Origin: Gammaproteobacteria bacterium | GTDB taxonomy: Bacteria > Pseudomonadota > Gammaproteobacteria > UBA5335 > SLRW01 | NCBI GenBank assembly: GCA_007130745.1 | Contig: SLRW01000128.1 | Location: 1-13,360, forward strand | Length of the DNA stretch: 13,360 nt | Direction: 5' to 3' | Part shown: positions 6,502 to 13,360 of the stretch, in pieces | How the letters are laid out: every line of letters begins with the position of its first letter | How positions within the stretch are numbered: the first letter of the stretch is position 1 | The notes under the pieces: model-generated | Databases searched by the model: none | The model's input: only the letters and a program-made list of their open reading frames with translations | Told to the model about the DNA's origin: nothing | Position numbers and translations under genes: made by a program

Positions 6502-7632
6502 ATGTCCAAGCGCGATTATTACGAGGTGCTCGGCGTATCACGTGATGCCGACGAAGCCGCCATAAAAAAGGCCTACCGGCGGGCGGCGATGAAATTTCAT
6601 CCCGATCGTAATCCCGACGATGAAGCCGCGGCCGAACGCTTCAAGGAAATACAGGAAGCCTACGCCGTGCTCTCGGATGATCAGAAGCGCGCGGCCTATG
6701 ACCGCTTTGGCCATGCCGGGGTGGACGGCGCCGGTATGGGTGGTGGCCGTCCCGGTGGCGGCGATCCTTTCAGCGATATCTTCGGCGATGTGTTTGGCGA
6801 TATTTTCGGTGGTGGTCGGCGTGGGCGGCGTCAGGCCGCGCGCGGCGCGGACCTGCGCTATATTCTTGAGCTCACGCTGGAGGAAGCCGCCCACGGCTGC
6901 GAACAGAAGATCCGCGTGCCTTCCACCCGGCCCTGCGGGCGTTGCGAGGGCAGCGGCGCTGAACCGGGCACCAGTCCGGAAACCTGTCCTACCTGCGGCG
7001 GGCACGGCGATGTGCGTATACAGCAGGGGATTTTTTCTATTCAACAGCCCTGTCCGCAGTGCCATGGCAATGGCCGCATCATCGGCTCTCCCTGCACTGA
7101 TTGTCAGGGCCAGGGGCGTGTGCAGCGCGAGAAAACCCTGTCAGTGAAGATCCCCGCCGGCGTCGATACCGGGGATCGTATCAGGGTTTCCGGCGAGGGT
7201 GAGGCGGGTCACAATGGCGCGCCATCTGGTGATCTGTATGTGCAGGTCAAGGTGCGCCCGCATGAATTGTTCGAGCGCGAGGGCAATAACCTCATCTGTC
7301 AGATGCCGGTGTCCTTTGTCACTGCAGCAGTAGGGGGTGAGCTTGAAGTGCCGACCCTGGAAGGTCGCGTCAGTCTGAAAATCCCTGATGGCACCCAGTC
7401 GGGTCGGGTGTTCCGGCTGCGGGGCAAGGGGGTGAGCTCGGTGCACGGTGATGGCCAGGGCGACCTGATGGTGATGGTGCAGGTGGAAACGCCCGTCAAG
7501 TTGAACAGTGAGCAAAAAGAGTTGCTGCGTCAGTTCGAAGCCTCGCTGGACAAGGGGGGCGACCGGCACAGTCCACGCACTCGCTCCTGGCTGGACGGCG
7601 TCAGAGAGTTTTTCGAAAAACTGGCCTCCTGA
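6502..7632 (+). CDS. dnaJ: co-chaperone DnaJ (Hsp40)
   Basis: DnaJ delivers unfolded proteins to DnaK and stimulates its ATPase. The 376-residue product is a full type I Hsp40. The J domain begins SKRDYYEVLGV and has the HPD motif at residues 33-35. A Gly/Phe-rich stretch (about 72-105) contains repeated FGD/IFG units. The zinc domain has four CxxCxGxG motifs from C145 to about residue 205: CGRCEGSG, CPTCGGHG, CPQCHGNG and CTDCQGQG. The C-terminal substrate domains and a helical end follow. The frame is open to a TTG at 6439, but ATG 6502 gives the standard N-terminus and has GGGGAC about nine bases upstream. It sits behind two hairpins after dnaK, so its expression may be lower than dnaK. 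Confidence 0.98.
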   Translation: MSKRDYYEVLGVSRDADEAAIKKAYRRAAMKFHPDRNPDDEAAAERFKEIQEAYAVLSDDQKRAAYDRFGHAGVDGAGMGGGRPGGGDPFSDIFGDVFGDIFGGGRRGRRQAARGADLRYILELTLEEAAHGCEQKIRVPSTRPCGRCEGSGAEPGTSPETCPTCGGHGDVRIQQGIFSIQQPCPQCHGNGRIIGSPCTDCQGQGRVQREKTLSVKIPAGVDTGDRIRVSGEGEAGHNGAPSGDLYVQVKVRPHELFEREGNNLICQMPVSFVTAAVGGELEVPTLEGRVSLKIPDGTQSGRVFRLRGKGVSSVHGDGQGDLMVMVQVETPVKLNSEQKELLRQFEASLDKGGDRHSPRTRSWLDGVREFFEKLAS

Positions 7633-7707
7633 GCCACCGCTACGGGTGCCTGGCATAGCCGCTCGTGCGATACTAAAGGCGGTTATAAGCCGAAAACGGG
7701 GCAGTAG

Positions 7708-8523
7708 ATGAGCAAACGTGTGGGAATCACCGGGGCCGCCGGACGCATGGGCCGCAACCTCGTGCAGGCCGTGACGGAACACCCGCAAGCCGGTCTGGCT
7801 GCGGCGCTGGATCGCTCGGACAACCCCTTTATTGGTCAGGACGCCGGGGAGCTGGCCGGTAGTGGCCGTCTGGGCGTGACCCTGGCTGATGATGTTGATG
7901 CCGCCCTGCAGGGGCTGGATGTGCTGATTGATTTTACCGCGCCCGAAGCTACAGTCCGGCATGCCGGACTGTGCGCGCAGGCCGGCTTACCGCTTGTGGT
8001 AGGGACGACCGGCATGGATGCTTCCGGGCGTGACGCCCTGAATGACGCGGCGACTACGGTGCCGGTGGTGTTTGCCGCCAATTACAGCGCCGGTGTCACT
8101 CTGGCTCTGCGCCTGATTGCCGATGCCGCGCGGGCGCTGGGTGATGATTACGATGTGGAAATTATCGAGGCGCATCATCGCCACAAGGTAGATGCACCCT
8201 CCGGTACGGCCCTGCGCATGGGCGAGGTGGTGGCCGAGAGTCTGGGCCGCGATCTGGCCCGGGATGCGGTGTACGGGCGCGAGGGCCAGACCGGCGTCCG
8301 CGACAGCCGCACCATCGGCTTCGAGACCATCCGTGCCGGTGATATTGTGGGTGAACACACCGTGATGTTCGCCGGCATTGGCGAGCGCATCGAGATCACT
8401 CATCGCGCCAGCAGCCGCATGACCTTCGCCCGTGGTGCGCTGCGTGCGGCCTTGTGGGCGCTTGATCAATCTCCGGGCCTGTATGATATGGAAGACGTAC
8501 TTGGCTTGAAACGCCCGGGTTAA
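7708..8523 (+). CDS. dapB: 4-hydroxy-tetrahydrodipicolinate reductase
   Basis: DapB uses NAD(P)H to reduce the cyclic product of DapA in the diaminopimelate pathway, which supplies lysine and the meso-diaminopimelate of the cell wall. It is a cytoplasmic tetramer in studied species. The 271-residue product fits the family. The N-terminal nucleotide fold has GAAGRMG at residues 9-15 and the GTTGMD loop at 99-104. The catalytic segment EAHHRHKVDAPSGTAL holds H156-H157, K160 and the SGT at 165-167. The conserved FAANYSAGV precedes it. It starts 75 bases after dnaJ with a GGGG-type ribosome site. Pseudomonas has the same dnaJ-dapB order, but there carA follows; here a regulator follows instead. 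Confidence 0.97.
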   Translation: MSKRVGITGAAGRMGRNLVQAVTEHPQAGLAAALDRSDNPFIGQDAGELAGSGRLGVTLADDVDAALQGLDVLIDFTAPEATVRHAGLCAQAGLPLVVGTTGMDASGRDALNDAATTVPVVFAANYSAGVTLALRLIADAARALGDDYDVEIIEAHHRHKVDAPSGTALRMGEVVAESLGRDLARDAVYGREGQTGVRDSRTIGFETIRAGDIVGEHTVMFAGIGERIEITHRASSRMTFARGALRAALWALDQSPGLYDMEDVLGLKRPG

Positions 8524-8574
8524 TCCCGGATGCTTTCGTGAAGCTTCCCGGTGCCTGTGAGAATGTGCCGGGAT
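8523..8574 (+). repeat. three-part inverted repeat after dapB
   Basis: ATCCCGG (8523-8529) and TCCCGG (8546-8551) can each pair with the same partner CCGGGAT (8568-8574). The two pairings exclude each other. No T-run follows. The element lies between the dapB stop and the ATG of the AraC-type gene. It could be chance in GC-rich DNA; the stems are only 6-7 bases. Confidence 0.35.
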
Positions 8575-8594
8575 CTATCAGTACGGGAACCGCC

Positions 8595-9608
8595 ATGCCG
8601 GAACAGACCGTCCCCTCCATCGTACTGCCAAGCTGGGTGAAGGCGGCGACCCGTTGTGGTTTTAACCTAAAGCCCGTATTGCAGGCACATGGTATCGAAC
8701 TGGACCTGATGCATATCGAGCACAGTGTGGTGCCGGTGGGGACGCTGGACCGCGTACTGGAAAGCTGTGTTGAACGCTCTCCAGCTGATCATCATTTCCC
8801 CTTTGTGATTGGCGAAACCTTCGCCTTTGAATATCTGCCTGACCTGGAAACCTTCCTCACCACCAGTGCCTCGCTGCGGGATGCAGCCCGGGTGCTGGAA
8901 TGGGTGCCGGCGCTGATCAATCCGCTGGTGGTGGCCCGCATCGAGGAAGAGGACGGGTATGCCCGACTGGTGCTGGAGGCGCCGCTGGATAATCGGACCA
9001 GGACACGCCCCTGGCATGCGGAAATGTTTTTCGCCTCGATACTGAAATTCGCGCGAATTTTGCTGGGTGAGGACACAGACCTGGGTAAATTGTCCTTCCG
9101 GCATCCACCCCCGCCCTACGCCTGGCGTTACGAGGAATTTTTCCGGCTGCCGGTGCATTTCAATCAACCCCGCGACGCACTGGTATTTGATCGCGAGTTG
9201 CTGGATCGTCACCTGGAAGGGGACTATCCAACGCTGCATGAGCAGGCAGCGGAGTTGATTGAGCAGCGAGTGGTGCGTCTGACTCGGCGCGAACAACTCA
9301 ATGTGCGACTCACCCGTGCGCTGTATAGTGATCCGCGCCTGTTGCGGGGCGGTGTGAGTGAAGCGGGCCGGGCCTTTGCCATGGGGCCGAGGACGCTGCA
9401 GCGGCGCCTGCGTCGGGAAGGCACCAGCTTTGCCGGGTTGCAAGACTCGGTACGTCACCAGCGGGCGCTGGAGCTGCTGGCCGGTGACATGGATCTGGAA
9501 AGCATCAGCGAGGAACTGGGCTTTTCCGATCGGCGCAGCTTTACCCGTGCCTTCCGCCGCTGGACCGGGATGACCCCCAGTCGAATGCGGGATGAAAATT
9601 CTTCATGA
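8595..9608 (+). CDS. AraC-family transcriptional regulator
   Basis: This is a DNA-binding regulator of 337 residues. The C-terminal third is an AraC/XylS double helix-turn-helix. The first helix pair includes FAMGPRTLQRRLRREG (about 260-275). The second includes ISEELGFSDRRSFTRAFRRWTG, and the family-typical TPSRMR follows near the end. The N-terminal ~200 residues resemble the PF12625 ligand-binding domain found in OruR/ArgR-like AraC regulators rather than a cupin. No inducer can be named. I choose ATG 8595, which has CGGGAA just upstream; a GTG at 8538 in frame would add 19 residues without a good ribosome site. The gene lies 217 bases before a di-iron protein and a flavin monooxygenase on the same strand, which are its likely targets. 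A hairpin at its stop codon separates it from them. Confidence 0.9.
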   Translation: MPEQTVPSIVLPSWVKAATRCGFNLKPVLQAHGIELDLMHIEHSVVPVGTLDRVLESCVERSPADHHFPFVIGETFAFEYLPDLETFLTTSASLRDAARVLEWVPALINPLVVARIEEEDGYARLVLEAPLDNRTRTRPWHAEMFFASILKFARILLGEDTDLGKLSFRHPPPPYAWRYEEFFRLPVHFNQPRDALVFDRELLDRHLEGDYPTLHEQAAELIEQRVVRLTRREQLNVRLTRALYSDPRLLRGGVSEAGRAFAMGPRTLQRRLRREGTSFAGLQDSVRHQRALELLAGDMDLESISEELGFSDRRSFTRAFRRWTGMTPSRMRDENSS

Positions 9609-9632
9609 TCAGCTTTCGCTGGTCATTGTTTT
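9605..9632 (+). terminator. probable terminator of the AraC-family gene
   Basis: ATGATCAGC (9605-9613) pairs with GCTGGTCAT (9618-9626) over nine base pairs including one G-U, with a TTTC loop, followed by TGTTTT. The stem contains the stop codon of the regulator gene. This suggests the downstream pair has its own promoter. Confidence 0.55.
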
Positions 9633-9636
9633 ACGT

Positions 9637-9737
9637 TCAGGGTTTTAGGTTTAGGGAAATGCGACGAATAGGTCAGCGTTTTCCTGGGCCTTAAGACGTT
9701 TTTAGTGTCGTTAATTGTTCCCCGAGAGGCGTCGGGG
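9637..9737. promoter_or_regulatory. likely regulatory region before the di-iron gene
   Basis: The 217-base gap holds no gene. TCAGGGTTTT (9637-9646) and TCAGCGTTTT (9673-9682) form a direct repeat 36 bases apart, in the style of AraC-family half-sites. CCCCGA (9720-9725) and TCGGGG (9732-9737) form a short inverted repeat. A weak TTGTTC (9715-9720) is the only -35-like match and lacks a convincing -10, which would suit an activator-dependent promoter. Function is inferred from position only. Confidence 0.35.
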
Positions 9738-9825
9738 GTCATAGCTCTGGCGCACAAGGTTCCTCTACAGTGAGCGGTATTGTCTAAAGCAGTGCTCGCA
9801 GTGGCGTACCCCGGGAGGGTAAGAG

Positions 9826-10704
9826 ATGACTACACCGATGCCGGCTGAACGGGAAATCGTGCCCCGTGCCAATCTGGATTTTGGTTTGCAAAGCGACGAA
9901 ATACCGCGCTACTGGTTTGGTGGCGACCCTTTTCGCACCCGCTTTTTTGATGCCTTGTCCACCCTGTTTCCCCAGGGTGAGCGTTTCTTTATCGAGTCCG
10001 TGCGCAAATTCCGCGACCAGGTTGACGATGATGAGTTGCACACCGAGGTCAAGCACTTCATTTTTCAGGAGGCCCAGCACACCCGGGTCCACAATGATTT
10101 TAACGACCGCTTGAAGCGCCAGGGCGTGGCGGTGGATCACATCGAAAAGCAGCAGCGCGACGTGCTGGTCTGGACCTGCCGCAAGTTCCCGCGCTGGTCG
10201 CTGGCGCAGACTGCGGCTGCAGAACACATCACTGCGCTCATGTCGCATTTTTTCCTCAGACACGGAGCAGTGTTCGAGGGGGCCGATCCGCGTATCAGGG
10301 CCATTTATTTCTGGCATGCTATCGAAGAGATTGAACACAAGGCCGTGGCTTTTGATGTGATGCAAAAAGCCGCCGGGGTGGGTTATTTCATGCGCTGTAT
10401 GGCGATGCTGTATGTCTCCATTCTGTTCCCCCTGCATACCTTCATGATCATGCGTCACATGTTCAAGGTGGATGGCATCGGCCGCTGGCAGCGGCTGAAA
10501 ATCTGGGGCCGGGGGCTGTGGTGGCTGTACGGGCCGCGTGGTGTGTTCACGCGTATGCTGCCGCACTATCTGACCTATTACCTGCCGGGTTATCACCCCT
10601 GGAAGCATGGGGAAACCGTCGCCTTTAATCGCTGGCGCGAGGAATACAGCCGCTACGATGGTGATCCCGTCTCCGCCACCAACAGTTTTGTTGCGGCAAA
10701 CTGA
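9826..10704 (+). CDS. PF10118-type putative di-iron protein (often named metal-dependent hydrolase)
   Basis: The 292-residue product looks like the PF10118 family, annotated 'predicted metal-dependent hydrolase' with no proven reaction that I know. The sequence shows a ferritin-like di-iron set: E52 (or E57), E82-x-x-H85 in EAQHTRVH, E133-H134, and E168-x-x-H171 in EEIEHK. The spacing, about 30 residues then 50 then 35, is that of four-helix di-iron carboxylate proteins such as R2 or acyl-ACP desaturase. That favours O2 or redox chemistry over hydrolysis. A hydrophobic stretch at about 184-208 may touch or cross the membrane. There is no signal peptide. The ATG has a strong GGGAGGG (9813-9819). 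It starts a two-gene unit with the flavin monooxygenase 25 bases on. Family call is good; activity is unknown. Confidence 0.85.
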   Translation: MTTPMPAEREIVPRANLDFGLQSDEIPRYWFGGDPFRTRFFDALSTLFPQGERFFIESVRKFRDQVDDDELHTEVKHFIFQEAQHTRVHNDFNDRLKRQGVAVDHIEKQQRDVLVWTCRKFPRWSLAQTAAAEHITALMSHFFLRHGAVFEGADPRIRAIYFWHAIEEIEHKAVAFDVMQKAAGVGYFMRCMAMLYVSILFPLHTFMIMRHMFKVDGIGRWQRLKIWGRGLWWLYGPRGVFTRMLPHYLTYYLPGYHPWKHGETVAFNRWREEYSRYDGDPVSATNSFVAAN

Positions 10705-10729
10705 AACACCGGCAAGGAAGTACCGACAC

Positions 10730-12268
10730 ATGGATGCGCAAGTCAGTCAGGCAGAAACCCCGGATCTCCCCATCGCCATTATTGGCGGCGGGTTTTCCGG
10801 CCTGGGTATGGGCATCCGTCTGAAACAGGCGGGTATTGAGGCTTTCACCCTGTTCGAGCGGGCCGGGGAGGTCGGTGGCACCTGGCGGGATAATACCTAT
10901 CCCGGAGCGGCCTGTGATGTGTCTTCACATCTGTATTCCTTCTCCTTCGAGCAGAAACCCGACTGGACGCGGGCCTTCGCCGAGCAACCGGAAATCCAGC
11001 AATACATTCTGGAGCTCACCGAAAAGCACGGCCTGCGCCGGCATGTACGCTTCAATACCGACATCGTGCACGCGCGGTTTGATGGCGACAGCGGCCTGTG
11101 GACGATTCAGGACCGTGAGGGCAACAGCTGGACCGCCCGGGTGCTGATTTCCGGAACCGGCGGTCTGAGTAATCCCAAAATTCCTGCCATAGATGGCCTC
11201 GACAGCTTCGAGGGCCCCGTGTTCCACACCGCCCGCTGGGATGCCTCCTGTGATCTGCGCGGCAAACGGGTCGCGGTGATCGGCAGTGGCGCCAGTGCGA
11301 TTCAGGTGGTGCCGGCGATTGCGCAGGCTGTGGGCGAACTCAAGGTGTTCCAGCGCACTCCGCCCTGGATCATGCCCAAGATGGACCGGCCCATGAGCGA
11401 GGCCGAGAAGCGTCGCTACCGCCGTTTCCCGCCGGCGCTGTGGTTGCGCCGTTTCTGGCTTTACTGGGCCGCCGAGTTGCGCGCCCCCTTGCTGATTTCC
11501 AATCGCCCCGTTTTCAAGCGTTTGCTCAAAAGGCTGGCACTGAAACATATACAAAGCCAGGTCAGTGATCCGGCCCTGCGTCGGCGACTGATCCCGGATT
11601 ACAACGTGGGCTGCAAGCGGGTGCTGATTTCCAATGACTGGTATCCGGCGCTGCAACGCAAGAATGTCACGCTTGTGGACCAGGGCGTGAAGGCGGTCAC
11701 GCCAGGCGGCGTGGTGGCCAGTGACGGTCAGGAACACCCCGTGGATGTCATCATTCTGGCCACCGGCTTCGAGGCACCGACGGCTGCGGCGCCGCTGGCT
11801 ATCCGGGGGCTCGGTGGGATGGAGCTGAATCAGGCCTGGCGCAGGGGCGCCGAAGCCTACAAGGGCGTGACCGTCAGTGGTTTCCCCAATCTGTTCCTGC
11901 TGGTGGGGCCAAATACCGGGCCCGGTCATACTTCGGTGCTGGTTTACCTGGAGAAACAGCTCGACTACGTAGTGCAGGCCGTAAACTATATGCGCCGGTA
12001 TCGCCTCAAATACCTGAATGTGTTGCCGGAAGTGCAGAAGCGCTTCAACCAGTGGTTACAGACGCGCATGGGCAATACGGTGTGGGTCGCCGGCGGCTGT
12101 GACAGCTGGTATATCACCGAAGACGGCAAGAACACCTCGTTGTATCCGGGCTTTGCGACGGACTATCGACTGCGCGTGAGCCGATTTCGTCCGGCAGAGT
12201 ACCAGCGTGTGGCCCTGCCGGCGCAGCGTTGCGACAATCCTGCCCGGGCCGCCACCACCACGGCCTGA
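10730..12268 (+). CDS. Baeyer-Villiger-type flavin monooxygenase
   Basis: The 512-residue product is a class I flavoprotein monooxygenase (FAD, NADPH, O2), a family that inserts oxygen into ketones to give esters or lactones. It has the FAD site GGGFSG at residues 19-24 and the typical EVGGTWRDNTYPGAACDVSS segment. The Baeyer-Villiger fingerprint FxGxxxHxxxW(D) is exact at 160-171 (FEGPVFHTARWD). The NADPH site is GSGASA at 185-190, and the ATG motif in ILATGFE is at 344-346. Length and motifs are complete. The frame is open from 10607, but ATG 10730 has AAGGAAG upstream and gives the normal N-terminus. It follows the di-iron gene by 25 bases and is surely cotranscribed. It is not a clear match to the long-chain alkane enzyme AlmA as I recall it. 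Substrate cannot be read from sequence; ketone, steroid or hydrocarbon derivatives are possible. Confidence 0.93.
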   Translation: MDAQVSQAETPDLPIAIIGGGFSGLGMGIRLKQAGIEAFTLFERAGEVGGTWRDNTYPGAACDVSSHLYSFSFEQKPDWTRAFAEQPEIQQYILELTEKHGLRRHVRFNTDIVHARFDGDSGLWTIQDREGNSWTARVLISGTGGLSNPKIPAIDGLDSFEGPVFHTARWDASCDLRGKRVAVIGSGASAIQVVPAIAQAVGELKVFQRTPPWIMPKMDRPMSEAEKRRYRRFPPALWLRRFWLYWAAELRAPLLISNRPVFKRLLKRLALKHIQSQVSDPALRRRLIPDYNVGCKRVLISNDWYPALQRKNVTLVDQGVKAVTPGGVVASDGQEHPVDVIILATGFEAPTAAAPLAIRGLGGMELNQAWRRGAEAYKGVTVSGFPNLFLLVGPNTGPGHTSVLVYLEKQLDYVVQAVNYMRRYRLKYLNVLPEVQKRFNQWLQTRMGNTVWVAGGCDSWYITEDGKNTSLYPGFATDYRLRVSRFRPAEYQRVALPAQRCDNPARAATTTA

Positions 12269-12283
12269 CGTTATCGTCAGTTT
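12265..12283 (+). terminator. weak terminator-like hairpin at the monooxygenase stop
   Basis: CTGACG (12265-12270) and CGTCAG (12275-12280) are perfect 6-base arms with a TTAT loop, followed by only three T. The stem includes the TGA stop codon. It is short, so termination would be weak. Confidence 0.3.
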
Positions 12284-12291
12284 CCGGTAAT

Positions 12292-12336
12292 ATGACGCCC
12301 CTCTGGCGCCGGTCCTCACGGGACGAGTGGCGTCAT
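12292..12336. repeat. long imperfect inverted repeat before glcB
   Basis: ATGACGCCCCTC (12292-12303) pairs with GAGTGGCGTCAT (12325-12336) with one mismatch; the outer eight bases are perfect. GTCC (12312-12315) and GGAC (12321-12324) can pair within the loop, and the palindrome GGCGCC lies at 12305-12310. It ends 45 bases before glcB with no T-run. It could be an operator, an mRNA leader structure or a weak terminator. Confidence 0.45.
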
Positions 12337-12381
12337 CGTATGATTGAAGTTTTAACCATCGGGACCGGGAGACAAGCGGAC

Positions 12382-13360
12382 ATGACCGAGCGTGTAGAGG
12401 TGGGCGGCCTGAAGGTTGCCCGACAGTTGCATGATCTGATCGAGCAGGAAGCAACGCCGGGGACCGGCGTCAGCCCGCAGGCATTCTGGCAGGCTCTGGA
12501 GGCGATTCTTGCTGATCTGGCACCGCGCAACCGCGAGCTGATCGAGCGCCGCGAGACGATCCAGGAGAAAATCGACAACTGGCACCGTGAGCGCAAGGGA
12601 CAAGCTCATGACGCGGCGGCCTACCGTAAATTTCTGGAAGATATCGGTTATTTGCTGCCCGAAGGCGAGGATTTCCAGGTCAGCACAGAAAACGTGGACG
12701 ATGAAATCGCGCGTACTGCGGGACCGCAGCTGGTGGTGCCGGTGATGAACGCACGTTTTGCCCTCAACGCTGCCAATGCGCGGTGGGGCAGTTTGTATGA
12801 CGCGCTTTATGGTACGGATGTGATCCCTGAAACGCCGGGTGCGGAAAAGGGCAGCAGCTACAACCCCGAGCGTGGCGCGAAGGTCATCGAATACGCGCGT
12901 CATTTTCTGGATGAAAGTGTGCCGCTGGCCAGTGGCAGTCATGCTGATGCCCATGGGTACAGTGTGCGTGATGGTGTCGTGGTGGTGACGCTTGCCGATG
13001 GCAACGAAACCGGCTTGAAAAACCCGCAGGTCTTCGCGGGGTATACCGGCAGCGCCGACAAGCCTGAGGGCATTTTGCTGCGCAATAACGGCCTGCATCT
13101 GGAAATCCAGATCGATCCCGGGCATCCCATCGGCAAGGATGACCCGGCCGGGGTCAAGGATGTGCTGATGGAATCGGCCGTCACCGCCATCCAGGACTGC
13201 GAGGATTCAGTGGCCGCAGTGGACGCCCCCGACAAGGCTATTGTCTATCGCAACTGGCTGGGCCTGATGAAGGGCGACTTGCAGGAAAGCTTCAGCAAGG
13301 GAGGCAAGCAGGTGACGCGGGCGCTGCACGCGGATCGCGAATACACCGGCGCCGATGGCG
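12382..13360 (+). CDS. glcB: malate synthase G (3' end outside window)
   Basis: Malate synthase G condenses glyoxylate with acetyl-CoA to malate, completing the glyoxylate bypass and glycolate use in the cytoplasm. The first 326 residues of an enzyme usually about 720 long are present. The start MTERVEVGGLKVARQLHD, then PGTG, LAPRNRELIERR, AGPQLVVPVMNARFALNAANARWGS and YDALYGTDVIP match the Pseudomonas-type enzyme. ILLRNNGLHLEIQID and DCEDSVAAVDA (from D272) are also conserved. Catalytic Arg, Asp and metal ligands lie further on, so they cannot be checked. An in-frame ATG at 12340 would add 14 residues. ATG 12382 is preferred: the family starts MTERV and GGGAG (12367-12371) is upstream. It lies 113 bases after the monooxygenase and may have its own promoter. 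It suits growth on acetate, fatty acids or hydrocarbons. Confidence 0.96.
   Translation, partial: MTERVEVGGLKVARQLHDLIEQEATPGTGVSPQAFWQALEAILADLAPRNRELIERRETIQEKIDNWHRERKGQAHDAAAYRKFLEDIGYLLPEGEDFQVSTENVDDEIARTAGPQLVVPVMNARFALNAANARWGSLYDALYGTDVIPETPGAEKGSSYNPERGAKVIEYARHFLDESVPLASGSHADAHGYSVRDGVVVVTLADGNETGLKNPQVFAGYTGSADKPEGILLRNNGLHLEIQIDPGHPIGKDDPAGVKDVLMESAVTAIQDCEDSVAAVDAPDKAIVYRNWLGLMKGDLQESFSKGGKQVTRALHADREYTGADG

Noticed and set aside
9641..9656. Telomere-like GGTTTTAGGTTTAGGG
   Set aside because: A single short T/G-rich stretch in an intergenic gap, not an array; no function is suggested.
10925..11929. A 334-codon minus-strand frame
   Set aside because: It is antisense to the flavin monooxygenase, whose cofactor motifs and fingerprint are all in the plus frame.
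12340..12381. Upstream in-frame ATG for glcB
   Set aside because: Malate synthase G of Pseudomonas type starts MTERV, which corresponds to 12382, and GGGAG is placed for that start.
12352..13125. Minus-strand frames in the last kilobase
   Set aside because: They are antisense to glcB, whose conserved segments run continuously in the plus frame to the window edge.
1..13360. tRNA or rRNA genes, CRISPR arrays, insertion sequences, toxin-antitoxin pairs, phage or defence genes
   Set aside because: Nothing matching these was seen on either strand; nearly all of the window is filled by identified genes.

Overview
The window looks like chromosome of a GC-rich gammaproteobacterium. The MTERV start and the N-terminal half of malate synthase G resemble the Pseudomonas form. 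NAD kinase and recN run divergently from the grpE side, as in E. coli. dnaK, dnaJ and dapB follow in the order used by Pseudomonas. An hrcA gene, absent from E. coli and Pseudomonas, and a downstream oxygenase cluster point away from enterics and true pseudomonads. A marine hydrocarbon- or lipid-using lineage such as Alcanivorax or Salinisphaera would fit, but that is a guess from gene content, not an identification.

Left part (1-2431, minus strand): nadK is followed closely by recN, which runs off the left edge. Centre left (2432-7632, plus strand): the heat-shock operon hrcA-grpE-dnaK-dnaJ. Its control appears layered. A CIRCE operator (HrcA binding site) lies on top of the hrcA promoter. 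A sigma-32-type promoter overlaps the hrcA stop in front of grpE, and a weaker one sits in front of dnaK. Two perfect 10-bp hairpins separate dnaK from dnaJ. HrcA repression and RpoH activation therefore probably meet on one operon, and the DnaK:DnaJ ratio may be set by partial termination. dapB (lysine and peptidoglycan precursor synthesis) follows at 7708.

Right part (8595-12268): where Pseudomonas has carA after dapB, this genome has an AraC-type regulator, then a two-gene unit. The first gene encodes a PF10118-type protein with a full ferritin-like di-iron ligand set. The second encodes a Baeyer-Villiger-type flavin monooxygenase. This looks like a small regulated oxidation module with unknown substrate, and it is the least understood part of the window. 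The window ends inside glcB (malate synthase G, glyoxylate metabolism), which suits growth on C2 units from lipids or hydrocarbons.

No RNA gene, CRISPR array, insertion sequence, attachment site or phage gene was seen. Most of the window is housekeeping. I did not find a clearly new multi-gene system; the best leads are the two-tier heat-shock control and the di-iron/flavin oxygenase pair. No window-wide GC content, alignment or database search was computed. Family assignments are by motif recognition.
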